From: JBJXHG01 sp046160865
GTDB lineage: Bacteria; Planctomycetota; UBA1135; GCA-002686595
Length of the DNA stretch: 64,000 nucleotides
Reading direction: 5' to 3'
Assembly (NCBI GenBank): GCA_046160865.1
Contig: JBJXHG010000050.1
Location: 1-64,000 of the forward strand
Made by a program: the position numbers and the translations under genes. Under the pieces are notes generated by a model, which was given only the letters and a program-made list of their open reading frames with translations, was not told where the DNA came from and made no database searches. Shown piece after piece: positions 51,800-60,580 of this stretch. Position 1 is the first letter of the stretch; every line of letters starts with the position of its first letter.

Positions 51800-51980
51800 G
51801 ACCGCCCGCATCTCGCACCACATCCGTCGCGAGGTTGCGCCAGCGTGTTCGGAGCAAGGCGTTGAATCGGAATCGACCGCAGCTGACCTAGTTGGTCCGC
51901 GAGGATCGATTCCGATCCGCCAACGCTGCTCCGAGCGAGTTGGCGCGATCGCGGCAGGCTGGGGTGAAAGATGCGAGCTG
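51800..51980. repeat. Palindromic element family A, copy 9
   Basis: About 181 bp. The termini are worn (GCCCGCATCTCGCACCAC and GGGGTGAAAGATGCGAGC) but the core is well kept, with the tip GACCTAGTTGGTC. The 398-bp gap before the next gene holds this element and 214 bp in which I see nothing further. Confidence 0.8.
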
Positions 51981-52194
51981 ACACGGTCGCACCCACTGCG
52001 TCCGGCGCACGCGTGATCGCGCGCGCCGGAGCCGCGGAGAGCGTTCGTCGCCTCCGCACGCCTCCTGTCTCGATGCAACGCGAGTCGCGTCGCACGCGGG
52101 CGCCATTGCGCCCGCAGCGACCGCGCGTGCGGTGCGGGAGGCACGCTTCCTCGTTCACAGCACGATTCCAAACGTTTCATCAAGGATTCGATTC

Positions 52195-53049
52195 ATGTCC
52201 ATTCGCAAGCAAGCTTGGATCGCCGGCGGCGTGCTCGCCCTCGGCACGACCCTGTTCGCCCACCACGTCACGCAAGCCCTGTCGTACATGCACGGGCCGC
52301 GCATCCTGTCCGAGATCAAGTTGTTCCACGGCAGCTCGGCCGACGGCGTTCCGCCGTACGTCCTCTCGCTCGAAGAGCACGGTCACCACGACCACTTCGC
52401 GCTCTCCGACGGCGCGAGCTTCACGCTCTCCGACGAGAGCGGGAACTCGAACACCGTCACGTTCCACGCCGCCGACTTCGTGGACATCTCGAAGGCCACG
52501 GTCGATGAGGTCGTCGACGCGCTGAACAGCCAGCTCACGCTGGCCGTCGCTTCGGAAGGCAACGCCTACTTCCACCTGCAAGGTCTGCGCGGCGGCTTCA
52601 CGTCGAGGCTGTCGCTAGCGGACGGGCCCGGCTCGCCGCTCGCCGTGCTGAAGTTCGGCCTCGGGACACAAGCGGGCGAAGAGGACGTGCGGCTCGTCAT
52701 CTCGACGCCGGCGCCCACGCAGACGGTGCCCGATTTGTCGGGGCTCCCGTACCTCGTCGTCGCGAGCACGACCGCAGGCTCGACGTTCATGAACGGCGTC
52801 GAAGTCCCGATCGCGTTCGACGCGACGACGGCGCGCGTCTATCGCATGACGCGCCTCGGCTACTTCGGCACGTTTCGCGGACTCTTGAACTCGACCGGTG
52901 ACGCCTTCGCGGCGTTCGACACGAACCTGCTCGGCACCGTGTTCCCGACCGGCACGCCGTCGAAGCTGTACTTCGCGTACGTCGTGATGGGCCCGAACGG
53001 TTCCGTCGTGTACTCGTCGAATCGCTTCACGGTGAACTTCGAGAACTGA
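52195..53049 (+). CDS. Exported hypothetical protein, 284 aa
   Basis: Not recognised. A signal peptide (MSIRKQAWIAGGVLALGTTL) precedes a His-rich segment (HHVTQALSYMHGPRILSEIK, EEHGHHDHFALSDG). A beta-rich body follows that reads like a flagellin-hook IN-type motif (TVTFHAADFVDISKATVDEV, then LNSQLTLAVASEGN). An AAGGA site lies 8 bases before the ATG. A strong terminator follows 16 bp after the stop, so this is a single-gene unit. Confidence 0.68.
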   Translation: MSIRKQAWIAGGVLALGTTLFAHHVTQALSYMHGPRILSEIKLFHGSSADGVPPYVLSLEEHGHHDHFALSDGASFTLSDESGNSNTVTFHAADFVDISKATVDEVVDALNSQLTLAVASEGNAYFHLQGLRGGFTSRLSLADGPGSPLAVLKFGLGTQAGEEDVRLVISTPAPTQTVPDLSGLPYLVVASTTAGSTFMNGVEVPIAFDATTARVYRMTRLGYFGTFRGLLNSTGDAFAAFDTNLLGTVFPTGTPSKLYFAYVVMGPNGSVVYSSNRFTVNFEN

Positions 53050-53065
53050 GCCTCGGCGTTCGCGC

Positions 53066-53100
53066 GCGGCCCCGTCCGAGCCAGCCTCGGACGGGGCCGC
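53066..53100. terminator. Strong hairpin terminator
   Basis: A perfect 15-bp stem GCGGCCCCGTCCGAG / CTCGGACGGGGCCGC with a 5-base loop is followed by TTCGTTTCG. It serves the plus-strand gene and probably also the convergent kinase gene. Confidence 0.88.
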
Positions 53101-53122
53101 TTCGTTTCGAGCGCCGTGACTC

Positions 53123-55489
53123 TCAGCGCTCGATGTCGCGCGCGGCGCGCACACCGAGCTCGTCGGAGCGGTTCTCCGCCGGCAGCGACGTGCGCGCCGC
53201 CGAACGCGACTCGGCGATCGACGATCGCCAGCCACCGCCGCGCGCGATCTGCTCGTCGGGGTTCGCGCCGCGCGTGCTCGTCCATTCGGCGACGTTGCCG
53301 TGCACGCTCACCAGGCCGAACGGATTCGGCGCGAGCGCGTCGACCGGCGCAAGCTCGACGAAGCCGTCGTCGAACGGGAGCCGCGCGTCGACACCCGCGC
53401 CGACGTTTCCGACACCCGTGAGCGAGCCGGTGTCGTTGCCGCACCACCAGCGCGTCTCGGTCCCCGCGCGTGCGGCGTACTCGCATTCGGTCTCGCTCGG
53501 GAGGCGCAGCGCCGAACGCGCGAGCAACTCCCGCGCTTCGCTCCACGAGATCGAATGCGCCGGCAACCGAGCGGTGACGACACCGCCGTACGGATCGCGC
53601 AATCCGCTCGCGAGCGCGAGGCGCTGCCGCTGGCTGGCCGAGAGCTCGTGCTTCGCGAGGAAGAACGGCTCCACGACTGCCGTGTGCAACGGCCACTCGT
53701 CGTCGTCTGCGAGCGGATCCGTGCGCGGCCCTGACTCACGCCCGGGGACCGGACGTTCGCTGCCGAGAACCGCGCTCCCACCCGGAATCAACACGAGCAC
53801 GATGCCGTGATCCGATTCACCGGCTTCGACGCCGCTCGCGACGTGAACGAACTCCCACAAGCCCGATTGCGGGTTGCGTCCGATCGGGACGAGGCCGAGC
53901 TGTGGTCGCAGACGCAAACCGCGGTACTGCGGACACTCGCTCTCGTTCGCGATCGACGCGCACGCGCGCTCCCAGTCCGCCGCATGCTCGACGACGCTCG
54001 TGCGCATGACGCGCGCCGCGAGCTCGATGCGCCGTTCGACGTCCGCGAGCAAGCCGCGCTGCGGTTCGACGAGGCGGTCGATGCCGGCGATCAGCGCCTG
54101 CAGTCCGTCGCGCCGCCAGCGCGCTTCGACGCTCGTCTCCGCACCGAGGCGTGCGAGCGCGCGCTCGTGACGCGCGCGATTCGCGCTGAGCGCCAAGGCA
54201 CGCGTCGACCAAGCGCGCAGCGCCGGCACGCGCGCGGGCAGTGCGGGCCAGAGCGCATCGGCTTCGCGCTCGAGCTCCGAGAGACGCAAGCTGTCGGCGA
54301 GCTCGAGCACCTCGGCCTTTCCGCGTGCCTCGACGACGCTCAGCGCGGCCAGGCTGCCGACGACGAGCACGAAGATGCCCGCCGCCGCAACGGCCAGCGC
54401 GCGATTGCGCCGCACCCATTTTTTCGCCTCGGGCCACGCGCCGCGCTCGTGTGCGCGCACGACGCGGCCGGCCAAGTACGCGCGCACGTCGTCCGACATC
54501 GCACGCATGTCGGCGTAGCGCGCGGCCGGATCGTGCGCCGTGGCCTTCGTCGCGATCGCCGCGAGCTCCGCGGGCGGATCGTCCGACCCGACCGCGAGCA
54601 GCCGATGCAAGATCGCGCCGACGGAATAGACGTCGGAGCGCGGATCGACGCGCTCCGAATTGCCGTCCGCCTGCTCGGGCGCCATGAAATCCGGCGTGCC
54701 GACGATCGCGCGGTCGCGCTCACCGCCGAGCACGTGCGCGAGTCCCCAATCGACGACGTACGCTTCGCCGAAACGGCCGACCATCACGTTGCGCGGCTTC
54801 AAGTCGCGGTGCACGACGCCTTCCGAGTGTGCGTAGCCGATCGCGTCGCACACCTTGAGCACGACTTCGAGCGCGCTCGCGAGCGACCAGCCGTCCTCGC
54901 CGCGCCGCACGCGCTCGAACACGTCCTCGAGCGTGCTGCCGCGCACGAGTGGCATCGTGAAGAACACGCGGCCTTGTGCGTCGACGCCCAAGTCGTGGAC
55001 GGTCGCGATCCCCGGATGATCGAGGCGCCCGGCGAGTTTCGCTTCCGCCAGGAAGCGTCGGATGCGCGCCGGCTCGGGACGCCCGCGGGTGCGCACGCGC
55101 TTCATCGCGACTTCGCGGCCGAGGACGCGGTCGCGCACGCGCAGCACGAGTCCCATGCCGCCGCGGTCGACCGGCTCGAGGATCTCGTAGCGCTCGTTCT
55201 GCGCGTGCGACTGCACGATGCGCGCGAGCTCGGCGTCGACCTCGTCCGAGCTCGCCTCGCCGCGCAGCTCGCGCGCCGCGGAATCGAGCACGCCCGAGTC
55301 CGCGTTCAGGCCGGTGAACAGCTCGTCGACGCGCGTGTACTGCCGCCGCAATCGGCGCAGATGGGATTCGAGTCCCGGATGCTCGGCGATCCAGCCCTCG
55401 AAATCCGCTGGGCTCTCGCTCGCCTCGCGCGCGAGGAACTCGGCGAAGGCGTGTTTTGCGCGTTCCGCACTGTCCGACGAGGCAGCCAT
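53123..55489 (-). CDS. Ser/Thr protein kinase fused to a formylglycine-generating-enzyme-like domain
   Basis: 788 residues. An N-terminal helical segment is followed by a kinase domain from about residue 101 (Gly loop VDRGGMGLV, Lys130, HRDLKPRN, DWG in place of DFG, GTPDFMAPEQADG). One membrane helix follows (ALAVAAAGIFVLVVGSLAAL, about 370-390), then a coiled region. The C-terminal FGE-sulfatase/SUMF-like domain reads ISWSEARELLARSALRLPSE, GLVSVHGNVAEWTS and RGGGWRSS. The sensor-like end would be outside the cell. Divergent from an ECF sigma gene. The start MAASSDSAERA lies 11 bases from a TAGACT box. Confidence 0.9.
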   Translation of the reverse strand: MAASSDSAERAKHAFAEFLAREASESPADFEGWIAEHPGLESHLRRLRRQYTRVDELFTGLNADSGVLDSAARELRGEASSDEVDAELARIVQSHAQNERYEILEPVDRGGMGLVLRVRDRVLGREVAMKRVRTRGRPEPARIRRFLAEAKLAGRLDHPGIATVHDLGVDAQGRVFFTMPLVRGSTLEDVFERVRRGEDGWSLASALEVVLKVCDAIGYAHSEGVVHRDLKPRNVMVGRFGEAYVVDWGLAHVLGGERDRAIVGTPDFMAPEQADGNSERVDPRSDVYSVGAILHRLLAVGSDDPPAELAAIATKATAHDPAARYADMRAMSDDVRAYLAGRVVRAHERGAWPEAKKWVRRNRALAVAAAGIFVLVVGSLAALSVVEARGKAEVLELADSLRLSELEREADALWPALPARVPALRAWSTRALALSANRARHERALARLGAETSVEARWRRDGLQALIAGIDRLVEPQRGLLADVERRIELAARVMRTSVVEHAADWERACASIANESECPQYRGLRLRPQLGLVPIGRNPQSGLWEFVHVASGVEAGESDHGIVLVLIPGGSAVLGSERPVPGRESGPRTDPLADDDEWPLHTAVVEPFFLAKHELSASQRQRLALASGLRDPYGGVVTARLPAHSISWSEARELLARSALRLPSETECEYAARAGTETRWWCGNDTGSLTGVGNVGAGVDARLPFDDGFVELAPVDALAPNPFGLVSVHGNVAEWTSTRGANPDEQIARGGGWRSSIAESRSAARTSLPAENRSDELGVRAARDIER

Positions 55490-55500
55490 GATCGAAGCAC

Positions 55501-55506
55501 AGTCTA
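55501..55506 (-). promoter_or_regulatory. Candidate -10 box (TAGACT) of the kinase/FGE-like gene
   Basis: On the minus strand TAGACT is followed by 11 bases and the ATG, identical in sequence and spacing to the box at 46395. Confidence 0.45.
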
Positions 55507-55607
55507 GCGGAAGCTCCTCTTGCGCCGGATTCGAGTCAGGGATGCAATCGAACGCTGCTTCGAGCCGCCCCAAGTCGCTCATGTCGAGCCACCGCGGGCC
55601 GCCGATC

Positions 55608-56192
55608 ATGACCGCGCAATCCTCCGACACACCCGAGCCGCGCACGCTCTCGCGCGCTGAGTTCGACGCGCTGCTCGAACGGCATCTGCCGCTCTTGCGC
55701 TCGTACGTGCGGCTGCGCGCGGGCGCGCGTTTGCGCGCGCGCGAGCCGATCGGCGATCTCGTGCAATCGACGCTGCGCGAGCTGTGCGAGGAGCGAACGG
55801 ACTTCGTGTACACGAGCGACGCGGGCTTCCGCCGCTACCTCTGCACGGTCGCGACGCACAAGATCCTCAGCAAGAACCGCTACTGGGAGGCGGGGCGGCG
55901 CGATGTCGAGCGGCAGGAGTCCGCGCTGCTCGACGAAGTGCGGCAAGTCGGCGACAGCTCGCTCGTGCGCTCGCCAAGTCGTGCCGCCGAGCACGAGGAG
56001 GACCTCGAACGCTTGCGCGAGGCGTTCGACGAGTTGAACGAAGTCGACCGGCAGATCCTCGCGTTGCGGCGGATCTTCGACGTGCCGGTCAGCGAGATCG
56101 CCGCCGAAGTCGGCTTGGCCGAATCGACGGTGCGCTGGCGCCTCGGCGTCATCCTTTCCGAGATCGCGAGCAAGCTCTCGAAGGACACGTAG
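55608..56192 (+). CDS. ECF-type RNA polymerase sigma factor (planctomycete kinase-linked group)
   Basis: 194 residues. Region 2 (LLERHLPLLRSYVRLRAG, DLVQSTLRELCEERTDFVYT, FRRYLCTVATHKILSKNRYW) and region 4 (FDELNEVDRQILALRRIFDV, PVSEIAAEVGLAESTVRWRL) are clear. Region 2 fits ECF groups found beside Ser/Thr kinases in planctomycetes. No anti-sigma gene is adjacent, so control by the divergent kinase through phosphorylation is the likely scheme (inference). The start at 55608 is chosen; ATG at 55581 would add nine residues. Confidence 0.88.
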   Translation: MTAQSSDTPEPRTLSRAEFDALLERHLPLLRSYVRLRAGARLRAREPIGDLVQSTLRELCEERTDFVYTSDAGFRRYLCTVATHKILSKNRYWEAGRRDVERQESALLDEVRQVGDSSLVRSPSRAAEHEEDLERLREAFDELNEVDRQILALRRIFDVPVSEIAAEVGLAESTVRWRLGVILSEIASKLSKDT

Positions 56193-56194
56193 CG

Positions 56195-56225
56195 CGCAGC
56201 TCTCACCACGTCCGTCGCGAAGTCG
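56195..56225. repeat. Family A terminal fragment, copy 10
   Basis: GCGCAGCTCTCACCACGTCCGTCGCGAAGTCGCG matches the terminus of the reversed-orientation family A copies for about 30 bp, 3 bp after the sigma gene's stop. Confidence 0.55.
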
Positions 56226-56290
56226 CGTCGGGGCGTTCGCGTTCGATCGTGCGGCGGCACGACGATCGAGATGGGAGTACAACTGAAAGG

Positions 56291-57229
56291 ATGAGCCGTC
56301 CCGGCGGAGCGGAGAGGCGCGCCGAACTCGCACGCCGTTCGACGGCCGCGGGCGCGCTGGCAGCTTGGACGGCGTCGCTAGTCCTGCACGCGTCGGTCGT
56401 CGTGATCGCCGTGCGCATCGGCACGCTGGCGGAGCCGCGGATCGGCGACGGCCGTCCGTCGGGCGGCGGCGGCGAGGTGGAGTTCGAGATCACGGTGCGC
56501 GCCCCGCGCGCGGTCGAGTCCGCGCAACCGGAAAGCGCGGCCGAAGGCGACGTCTCGGCGCCGATCGAAGTTGCCGAGCCGGTGCGCGCCCCACCGCCGC
56601 AGCCGATCGACGTTCGCGCGATCGCAAGCGCGCTCAGTGACGCGTGGTCACGCGCGAACGCGGAGCTCACTGCGCGCGCCGAGCTCACGCCGAGCGCGGA
56701 TCCTGGCGTCGGCGGATCGCTGCCAGTTCTGACTGCGCCGACCGAAGCACCGTCGACACCGCTCGCGCTTGCAGAAGAGCCGCCGGCTCCCGCTCCCGAA
56801 GCGGTGAACGTCGCGCGTACCCTTCGCGACGCACCCGCTCGCGACGCGCGCTCTGGCGCGGGTGATTCACGAGCGGCGCCGGCTGACGTCACCTCGAGTG
56901 CGACGGGCGTCTCGGCGGGCGACGGATCCTCCGCTGCGAAGGAGCCGGGGTTCGGCGGACATGCCGGGCTCGCGCTGACGTTCGGTCCGCGCCCCGACTA
57001 TCCGCCGTTGTCGGTGCGGCTCGGCGAGGAAGGACACGCGCTGTGTGCGCTCACGATTCGGAGCGACGGCGTCGTCGAGCGCGTCGACGTGATCGCGAGC
57101 AGCGGCCATCCGCGCCTCGACGAGGCCGCGAAGAAGGCGCTGATGCGCTGGCGGTTCCGCGCTCCGGTGCCTGGCGCCGGAGCGGACGGCTTGCGCATCC
57201 AGCACCGCGTGACATTCCGACTCGAGTGA
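56291..57229 (+). CDS. TonB-family energy transducer protein
   Basis: 312 residues. One membrane helix near the start (AWTASLVLHASVVVIAVRIG), a long Ala/Pro/Glu/Ser-rich periplasmic linker, and a C-terminal TonB_C domain (PDYPPLSVRLGEEGHALCAL, DVIASSGHPRLDEAAKKALM, WRFRAPVPGAG). TonB passes proton-motive energy from ExbBD to outer-membrane receptors. ExbB and ExbD are not in the window. The only close ribosome-binding candidate, GAAAGG, touches the ATG; a GGGAG lies 13 bases further up. Confidence 0.85.
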   Translation: MSRPGGAERRAELARRSTAAGALAAWTASLVLHASVVVIAVRIGTLAEPRIGDGRPSGGGGEVEFEITVRAPRAVESAQPESAAEGDVSAPIEVAEPVRAPPPQPIDVRAIASALSDAWSRANAELTARAELTPSADPGVGGSLPVLTAPTEAPSTPLALAEEPPAPAPEAVNVARTLRDAPARDARSGAGDSRAAPADVTSSATGVSAGDGSSAAKEPGFGGHAGLALTFGPRPDYPPLSVRLGEEGHALCALTIRSDGVVERVDVIASSGHPRLDEAAKKALMRWRFRAPVPGAGADGLRIQHRVTFRLE

Positions 57230-57297
57230 GCACGCGCGGCTGCCGCGTTGCGCCGGCGTGAGTCGCGGCGATCGTTTCCGAGGCCGCGCGCTCGGGA

Positions 57298-57765
57298 TCA
57301 GAACTGCAGCTTGCGCGTCAGGTCCTCGAGGTCGCAACCCTCGATCATGCTCGGCTGGATCGGGCCCAAGTGCTCGAACTGCTTGCGCTTCGCTTCCGAG
57401 CGATTCTGCTTCCCGGCCTTCTTCGCCGCGTCGGCAGCGCTGCGCGCGTCGTCGCGCACCTGCATGCCGGTCGTCTCCTGGATGACCTGCGTGAGGTTCG
57501 CGGGCAGCTCCTTCGGCAGTGCTTCGCGGCGCTCGAGCGCCGCGCGGGCGCGCATGCACACGTCGAGCGTGCTCTGCAAGTTCGTCCGGATCCGAACGAG
57601 CCGCTCCGTGTCGCCCGACGACGAGGCCAGGCTCTTCCGCACCTTGGCGGTCGCCACCTCGAGCACCGCGATCAAGCAGTTCAGCTTGCGGATGAGGCGC
57701 TCGCGATACTCCGGCGAGTTGAGACTGGCCTCGGAAAACGGTTCGTCTTGCGGTGAGTGGCTCAT
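57298..57765 (-). CDS. Helical hypothetical protein, 155 aa
   Basis: From MSHSPQDEPFSEAS the protein is mostly alpha-helical and charged (YRERLIRKLNCLIAVLEVAT, TERLVRIRTNLQSTLDVCMR, DDARSAADAAKKAGKQNRSE). No family recognised. No signal or membrane helix. It could be a small cytosolic coiled-coil adaptor, similar in character to FlgN-like chaperones, but that is a guess. It converges on the TonB gene. Confidence 0.55.
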   Translation of the reverse strand: MSHSPQDEPFSEASLNSPEYRERLIRKLNCLIAVLEVATAKVRKSLASSSGDTERLVRIRTNLQSTLDVCMRARAALERREALPKELPANLTQVIQETTGMQVRDDARSAADAAKKAGKQNRSEAKRKQFEHLGPIQPSMIEGCDLEDLTRKLQF

Positions 57766-58192
57766 GGAAGCGTGGTGGCAGCGGGCCGGGAGCAGTTGCG
57801 ACTTCCTAGAGTACCCCGGGCTGTGCGACGCGGTCCGCCGGCTGGCGCGAACGCGCGAACCCGACGCGCGGGAGACGCACCGCGGTCGACGGAGCGAAAA
57901 AGCTGCACCGTTCGACGCAACGCTCGGGCAGGCGTGGAGCACGTCCGTCGCGCGGGCGCGTCCGCGCGATCGAAGCCGGGCCGTGGCTCGAAATCGGCCG
58001 CTGGCGGCGGCCTCGAGGATCGTTTCCGCTCCGACCGCGTCAGCCCGAGCGAACAGCCCGCGCTGAAAGTGCTTCGAGCGCGGGAGCCGTCCGTGCGGAT
58101 CGGCGTCGTGCATCGAACACGGAGCTCGACCGCTGCGAAACGTGGTGAGCGCCGCGCGCGAGCTCGAGATCGCCGCTGCGACGGCGAATGCG
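57766..58192. repeat. 427-bp gap with decayed family A and B remnants
   Basis: No gene seen. Fragments ACGTCCGTCGCGCGGGCG, CTCGAGGATCGTTTCCG and CAGCCCGCGCTGAAAGTGCT followed by TCGAGCGCG resemble family A and family B arms. AAACGTGGTGAGCGC near 58138 resembles a terminus. They look like an old, mutated composite. Confidence 0.5.
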
Positions 58193-59206
58193 TCAGAGCG
58201 CCGACTGGATCATGTCGAGCAGCGTCGTGTCGCTCACTTTGCCCATCACGATGTAGCGCCGGCCACCGACCTGGCCGGATGCAGCGGTCCACGGACCGAC
58301 TTGGCTCAGCGTGATCGAATCGGCCCCGTTCGAGGAGCCGTTCACCGACGTGTTCGGCATCGTTCCGGCGGCGGGCGCTTGGAACAAGTAGAAGAGCTGC
58401 TCGACACCGTTGCCGTAGGTGAGGCGCGCCCACGATGACGACGCGACCGTGACCTTCTCGGACTTCATCGCGCGATAGCCCTGCGGAACGAAGCGCGGGC
58501 GCGAAACCTGGAAGCCGATCTGTCCGACGACGTCCCCCTCGAGATCGAGCGCCACCGTCTGCAGCGACGGCGAATTCAGCTCGACGCCGGTCAGGTCGGG
58601 ATCGAGCGTGAACTCGGTGAACTCGACGTCGGCGATCAGCACGCCGAGCGGGTTCCATTCCTTCCAGCGCAGGATCAAGCCCGTCTCGACGTCGACTTCC
58701 GCGCGGTAGCTGCTGCCTCCCGCGACGCGCGGACGAATCGCGAAGGCGACGCTCTCGCGGCCCGCGACGCTGTTTGCGACCGGCCCTTGCCGCAGCGTGT
58801 AGTTCTGCAGAAAGAGCGGCAGCGAGCGGATGCGAAAGTCGCGGTGCAGGTAGAAGAACGACTCGTACGCTTGCTGACGGACCAGGAAGAACTCGAGCGC
58901 CTCGCCGCTCAGCGGCGGCTGATGCAACTCGGTGGTGCGCACTTGGAAACGGCCCGCACCGTCGGAGGCGACGTGCTCTTCGTAGGCGGTCGTCTGCGCT
59001 TGGCCTTCGATGTCGTAGCGAAACGTGACACGTCGCGTGCCGCGGTACGCGCGCGTCAGCGGCGCGTCTGGAATGCGCTCGAGGAGCGAAGGTCCCGGCG
59101 CCACGATCGCCGCGGCGGTTCCGGCCGGCGCCGACCCCGACTGCGGCCCGCACGTCACGAACGCGACGCCCGCGAGCAGTGCGAACAGAGACTGGAGCCG
59201 CCTCAC
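58193..59206 (-). CDS. RseB/MucB-like lipoprotein, regulator of the upstream sigma factor
   Basis: 337 residues from a GTG (VRRLQSLFALLAGVAF, lipobox TC). The N-terminal beta-rich part (RRVTFRYDIEGQAQTT, FQVRTTELHQPPLSGEALEF) and the middle VDVETGLILRWKEWNPLGVL match the LolA/RseB-like fold, and the C-terminal region adds a second small domain. RseB proteins sense envelope stress and shield the anti-sigma from proteolysis. Its GTG overlaps the stop of the anti-sigma gene. Third gene of the sigma operon. Confidence 0.75.
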   Translation of the reverse strand: MRRLQSLFALLAGVAFVTCGPQSGSAPAGTAAAIVAPGPSLLERIPDAPLTRAYRGTRRVTFRYDIEGQAQTTAYEEHVASDGAGRFQVRTTELHQPPLSGEALEFFLVRQQAYESFFYLHRDFRIRSLPLFLQNYTLRQGPVANSVAGRESVAFAIRPRVAGGSSYRAEVDVETGLILRWKEWNPLGVLIADVEFTEFTLDPDLTGVELNSPSLQTVALDLEGDVVGQIGFQVSRPRFVPQGYRAMKSEKVTVASSSWARLTYGNGVEQLFYLFQAPAAGTMPNTSVNGSSNGADSITLSQVGPWTAASGQVGGRRYIVMGKVSDTTLLDMIQSAL

Positions 59207-59913
59207 CGCGGGCGCTCCTCGGGCTGATCCTGGGCGGTCGCAGCGGAAAGCGAACCGCCGCTCAGCCCGTCGAGGATCGAGCGCGCTTCCGGTGCGAGCG
59301 ACGCGACCGTCGCGCGCCGAACTTCGAACGAGTACTCGCGCACGCCGGCGTCGCGCTTCGACCACAGCGCGACGAGCGCTATCGCCGCGATGCCGAGCGC
59401 GACGAGCGCGGGCGCATAGCGTCCGACGCGCGCGCGCGGACGCTCGGCACGCGCCGACATGGCGCGCTCGACGCGCTCGAGCAACTCGTCGGGTGCAGTC
59501 AGCCGCGGCAAGCGTCCCGCGAAACGGCGCGCGAGCGCCTTCGACGGATCACGCAGATCCTCTTCGACGAGCCGCCCGAGAACGTCGGGGGCAGCGGGGG
59601 CGTCCGCGACGGACTCCTCCCACACCTTGCGGTCGAGCTCGCTCGGCACGTTCCAGCGCGCGAGCCGCGCGACGAAATCGAGCGCGCGCTCCTGGCGATA
59701 CCCGCCGTGACATGCGGCGACCACGCGGCCCGCGAGATCCGCCGGTGCGCTGTGTCGCGGCAGCTCGCCGAACGCGCGCCGCAGCTGCGCGTGATGGGCC
59801 GCGAACTGCGCGCACGCAGCGCAGCCGTCCAAGTGCTCGCGCATCGCCACGTCGACGACGACATCGATGCGCGCGAGCAGTGCTTCTTGGACGTGTTGGC
59901 AGCTGAGCGACAT
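59203..59913 (-). CDS. Zinc-finger anti-sigma factor, membrane-anchored
   Basis: 236 residues. The N-terminal anti-sigma zinc motif His27-x3-Cys31-x2-Cys34 (EHLDGCAAC) is present, then a helical cytoplasmic region with repeated short helices. A single membrane helix follows (YAPALVALGIAAIALVALW, 166-184), then a 50-residue outer tail. It should hold the upstream ECF factor at the membrane. The ATG is 4 bp after the sigma stop and its own stop overlaps the RseB-like start. Confidence 0.85.
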   Translation of the reverse strand: MSLSCQHVQEALLARIDVVVDVAMREHLDGCAACAQFAAHHAQLRRAFGELPRHSAPADLAGRVVAACHGGYRQERALDFVARLARWNVPSELDRKVWEESVADAPAAPDVLGRLVEEDLRDPSKALARRFAGRLPRLTAPDELLERVERAMSARAERPRARVGRYAPALVALGIAAIALVALWSKRDAGVREYSFEVRRATVASLAPEARSILDGLSGGSLSAATAQDQPEERPR

Positions 59914-59917
59914 GGGG

Positions 59918-60523
59918 TCAACGCAGGTAGTACTTGTCGAGCACGGGCGTGAGCTCGCGGTCGAGTGCTTCGTGCGCGCGCGACAAGCGCGACTTCACGG
60001 TGCCGATCGAGATCTGGAGCGCTTCCGAGATCTCCTCGTAGGAAAGGTTCTCGACATAGCGCAGCACGGTGATCGCGCGCATCTTCGGGCTCAAGCGGAG
60101 GATCGCTTGCTGGATCTCGTGCTCGAGCTCGTGACGCGAAGCCGCGGCCGCCGGCGCCTCGATGCGATCGTCGCGGAGGTCCGCTCGCATCGAGCTGCGT
60201 TCCGCCTCCGTGCCCGCATCGAGGGAGGCGAGCCACCGAGTGCTCGCGCGCCGCTTCATGTCGATGCTGGCGTTGACGGCGATGCGGTAGACCCAGCTCG
60301 AGAACTTCGACTCGAAGCGGAAGTCGCCGATCTTGCGGAAGGTGATCCCGAAGGTCTCCTGCGACGCGTCGAGGGCGTCCGTCGCATTGCCGGTGATGCG
60401 GTAGCAGACGTTGTAGACGCGGTCCTTGTACTGCTCGTAGAGGCGCCGGAATGCACCGTCGAGTCCGGTGGGGTCGGTTGCCTGGCAGGCCTCGACGAGC
60501 TCGCGATCGGGGTCGGACTTCAT
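59918..60523 (-). CDS. RpoE-type ECF RNA polymerase sigma factor
   Basis: 201 residues. Region 2 (FRRLYEQYKDRVYNVCYRIT, DALDASQETFGITFRKIGDF, SSWVYRIAVNASIDMKRR) and region 4 (AILRLSPKMRAITVLRYVEN, LSYEEISEALQISIGTVKSR) are typical of RpoE-like factors. First gene of the sigma / anti-sigma / RseB-like operon. A candidate self-type promoter GGAACC-N16-CGTC is 32-57 bases upstream. The start MKSDPDRELVEA is preferred over an upstream in-frame ATG that would overlap this promoter. Confidence 0.93.
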   Translation of the reverse strand: MKSDPDRELVEACQATDPTGLDGAFRRLYEQYKDRVYNVCYRITGNATDALDASQETFGITFRKIGDFRFESKFSSWVYRIAVNASIDMKRRASTRWLASLDAGTEAERSSMRADLRDDRIEAPAAAASRHELEHEIQQAILRLSPKMRAITVLRYVENLSYEEISEALQISIGTVKSRLSRAHEALDRELTPVLDKYYLR

Positions 60524-60554
60524 GAGCGTGGAGTGGACGCACCCCGGCCTATGG

Positions 60555-60580
60555 GACGGCAGCGCAAAGAGACGGGTTCC
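60555..60580 (-). promoter_or_regulatory. Candidate ECF-sigma promoter (autoregulation)
   Basis: On the minus strand GGAACC (60580-60575), a 16-base spacer, then CGTCCC (60558-60553). This is the classic RpoE-group -35/-10 pair at normal spacing, directly before the sigma operon. Confidence 0.65.

Noticed and set aside
53123..55813. Longer kinase gene starting near 55813
   Set aside because: The extension overlaps the divergent sigma gene on the other strand and is Ser/Arg-rich shadow sequence. The ATG at 55489 has a nearby TAGACT box.
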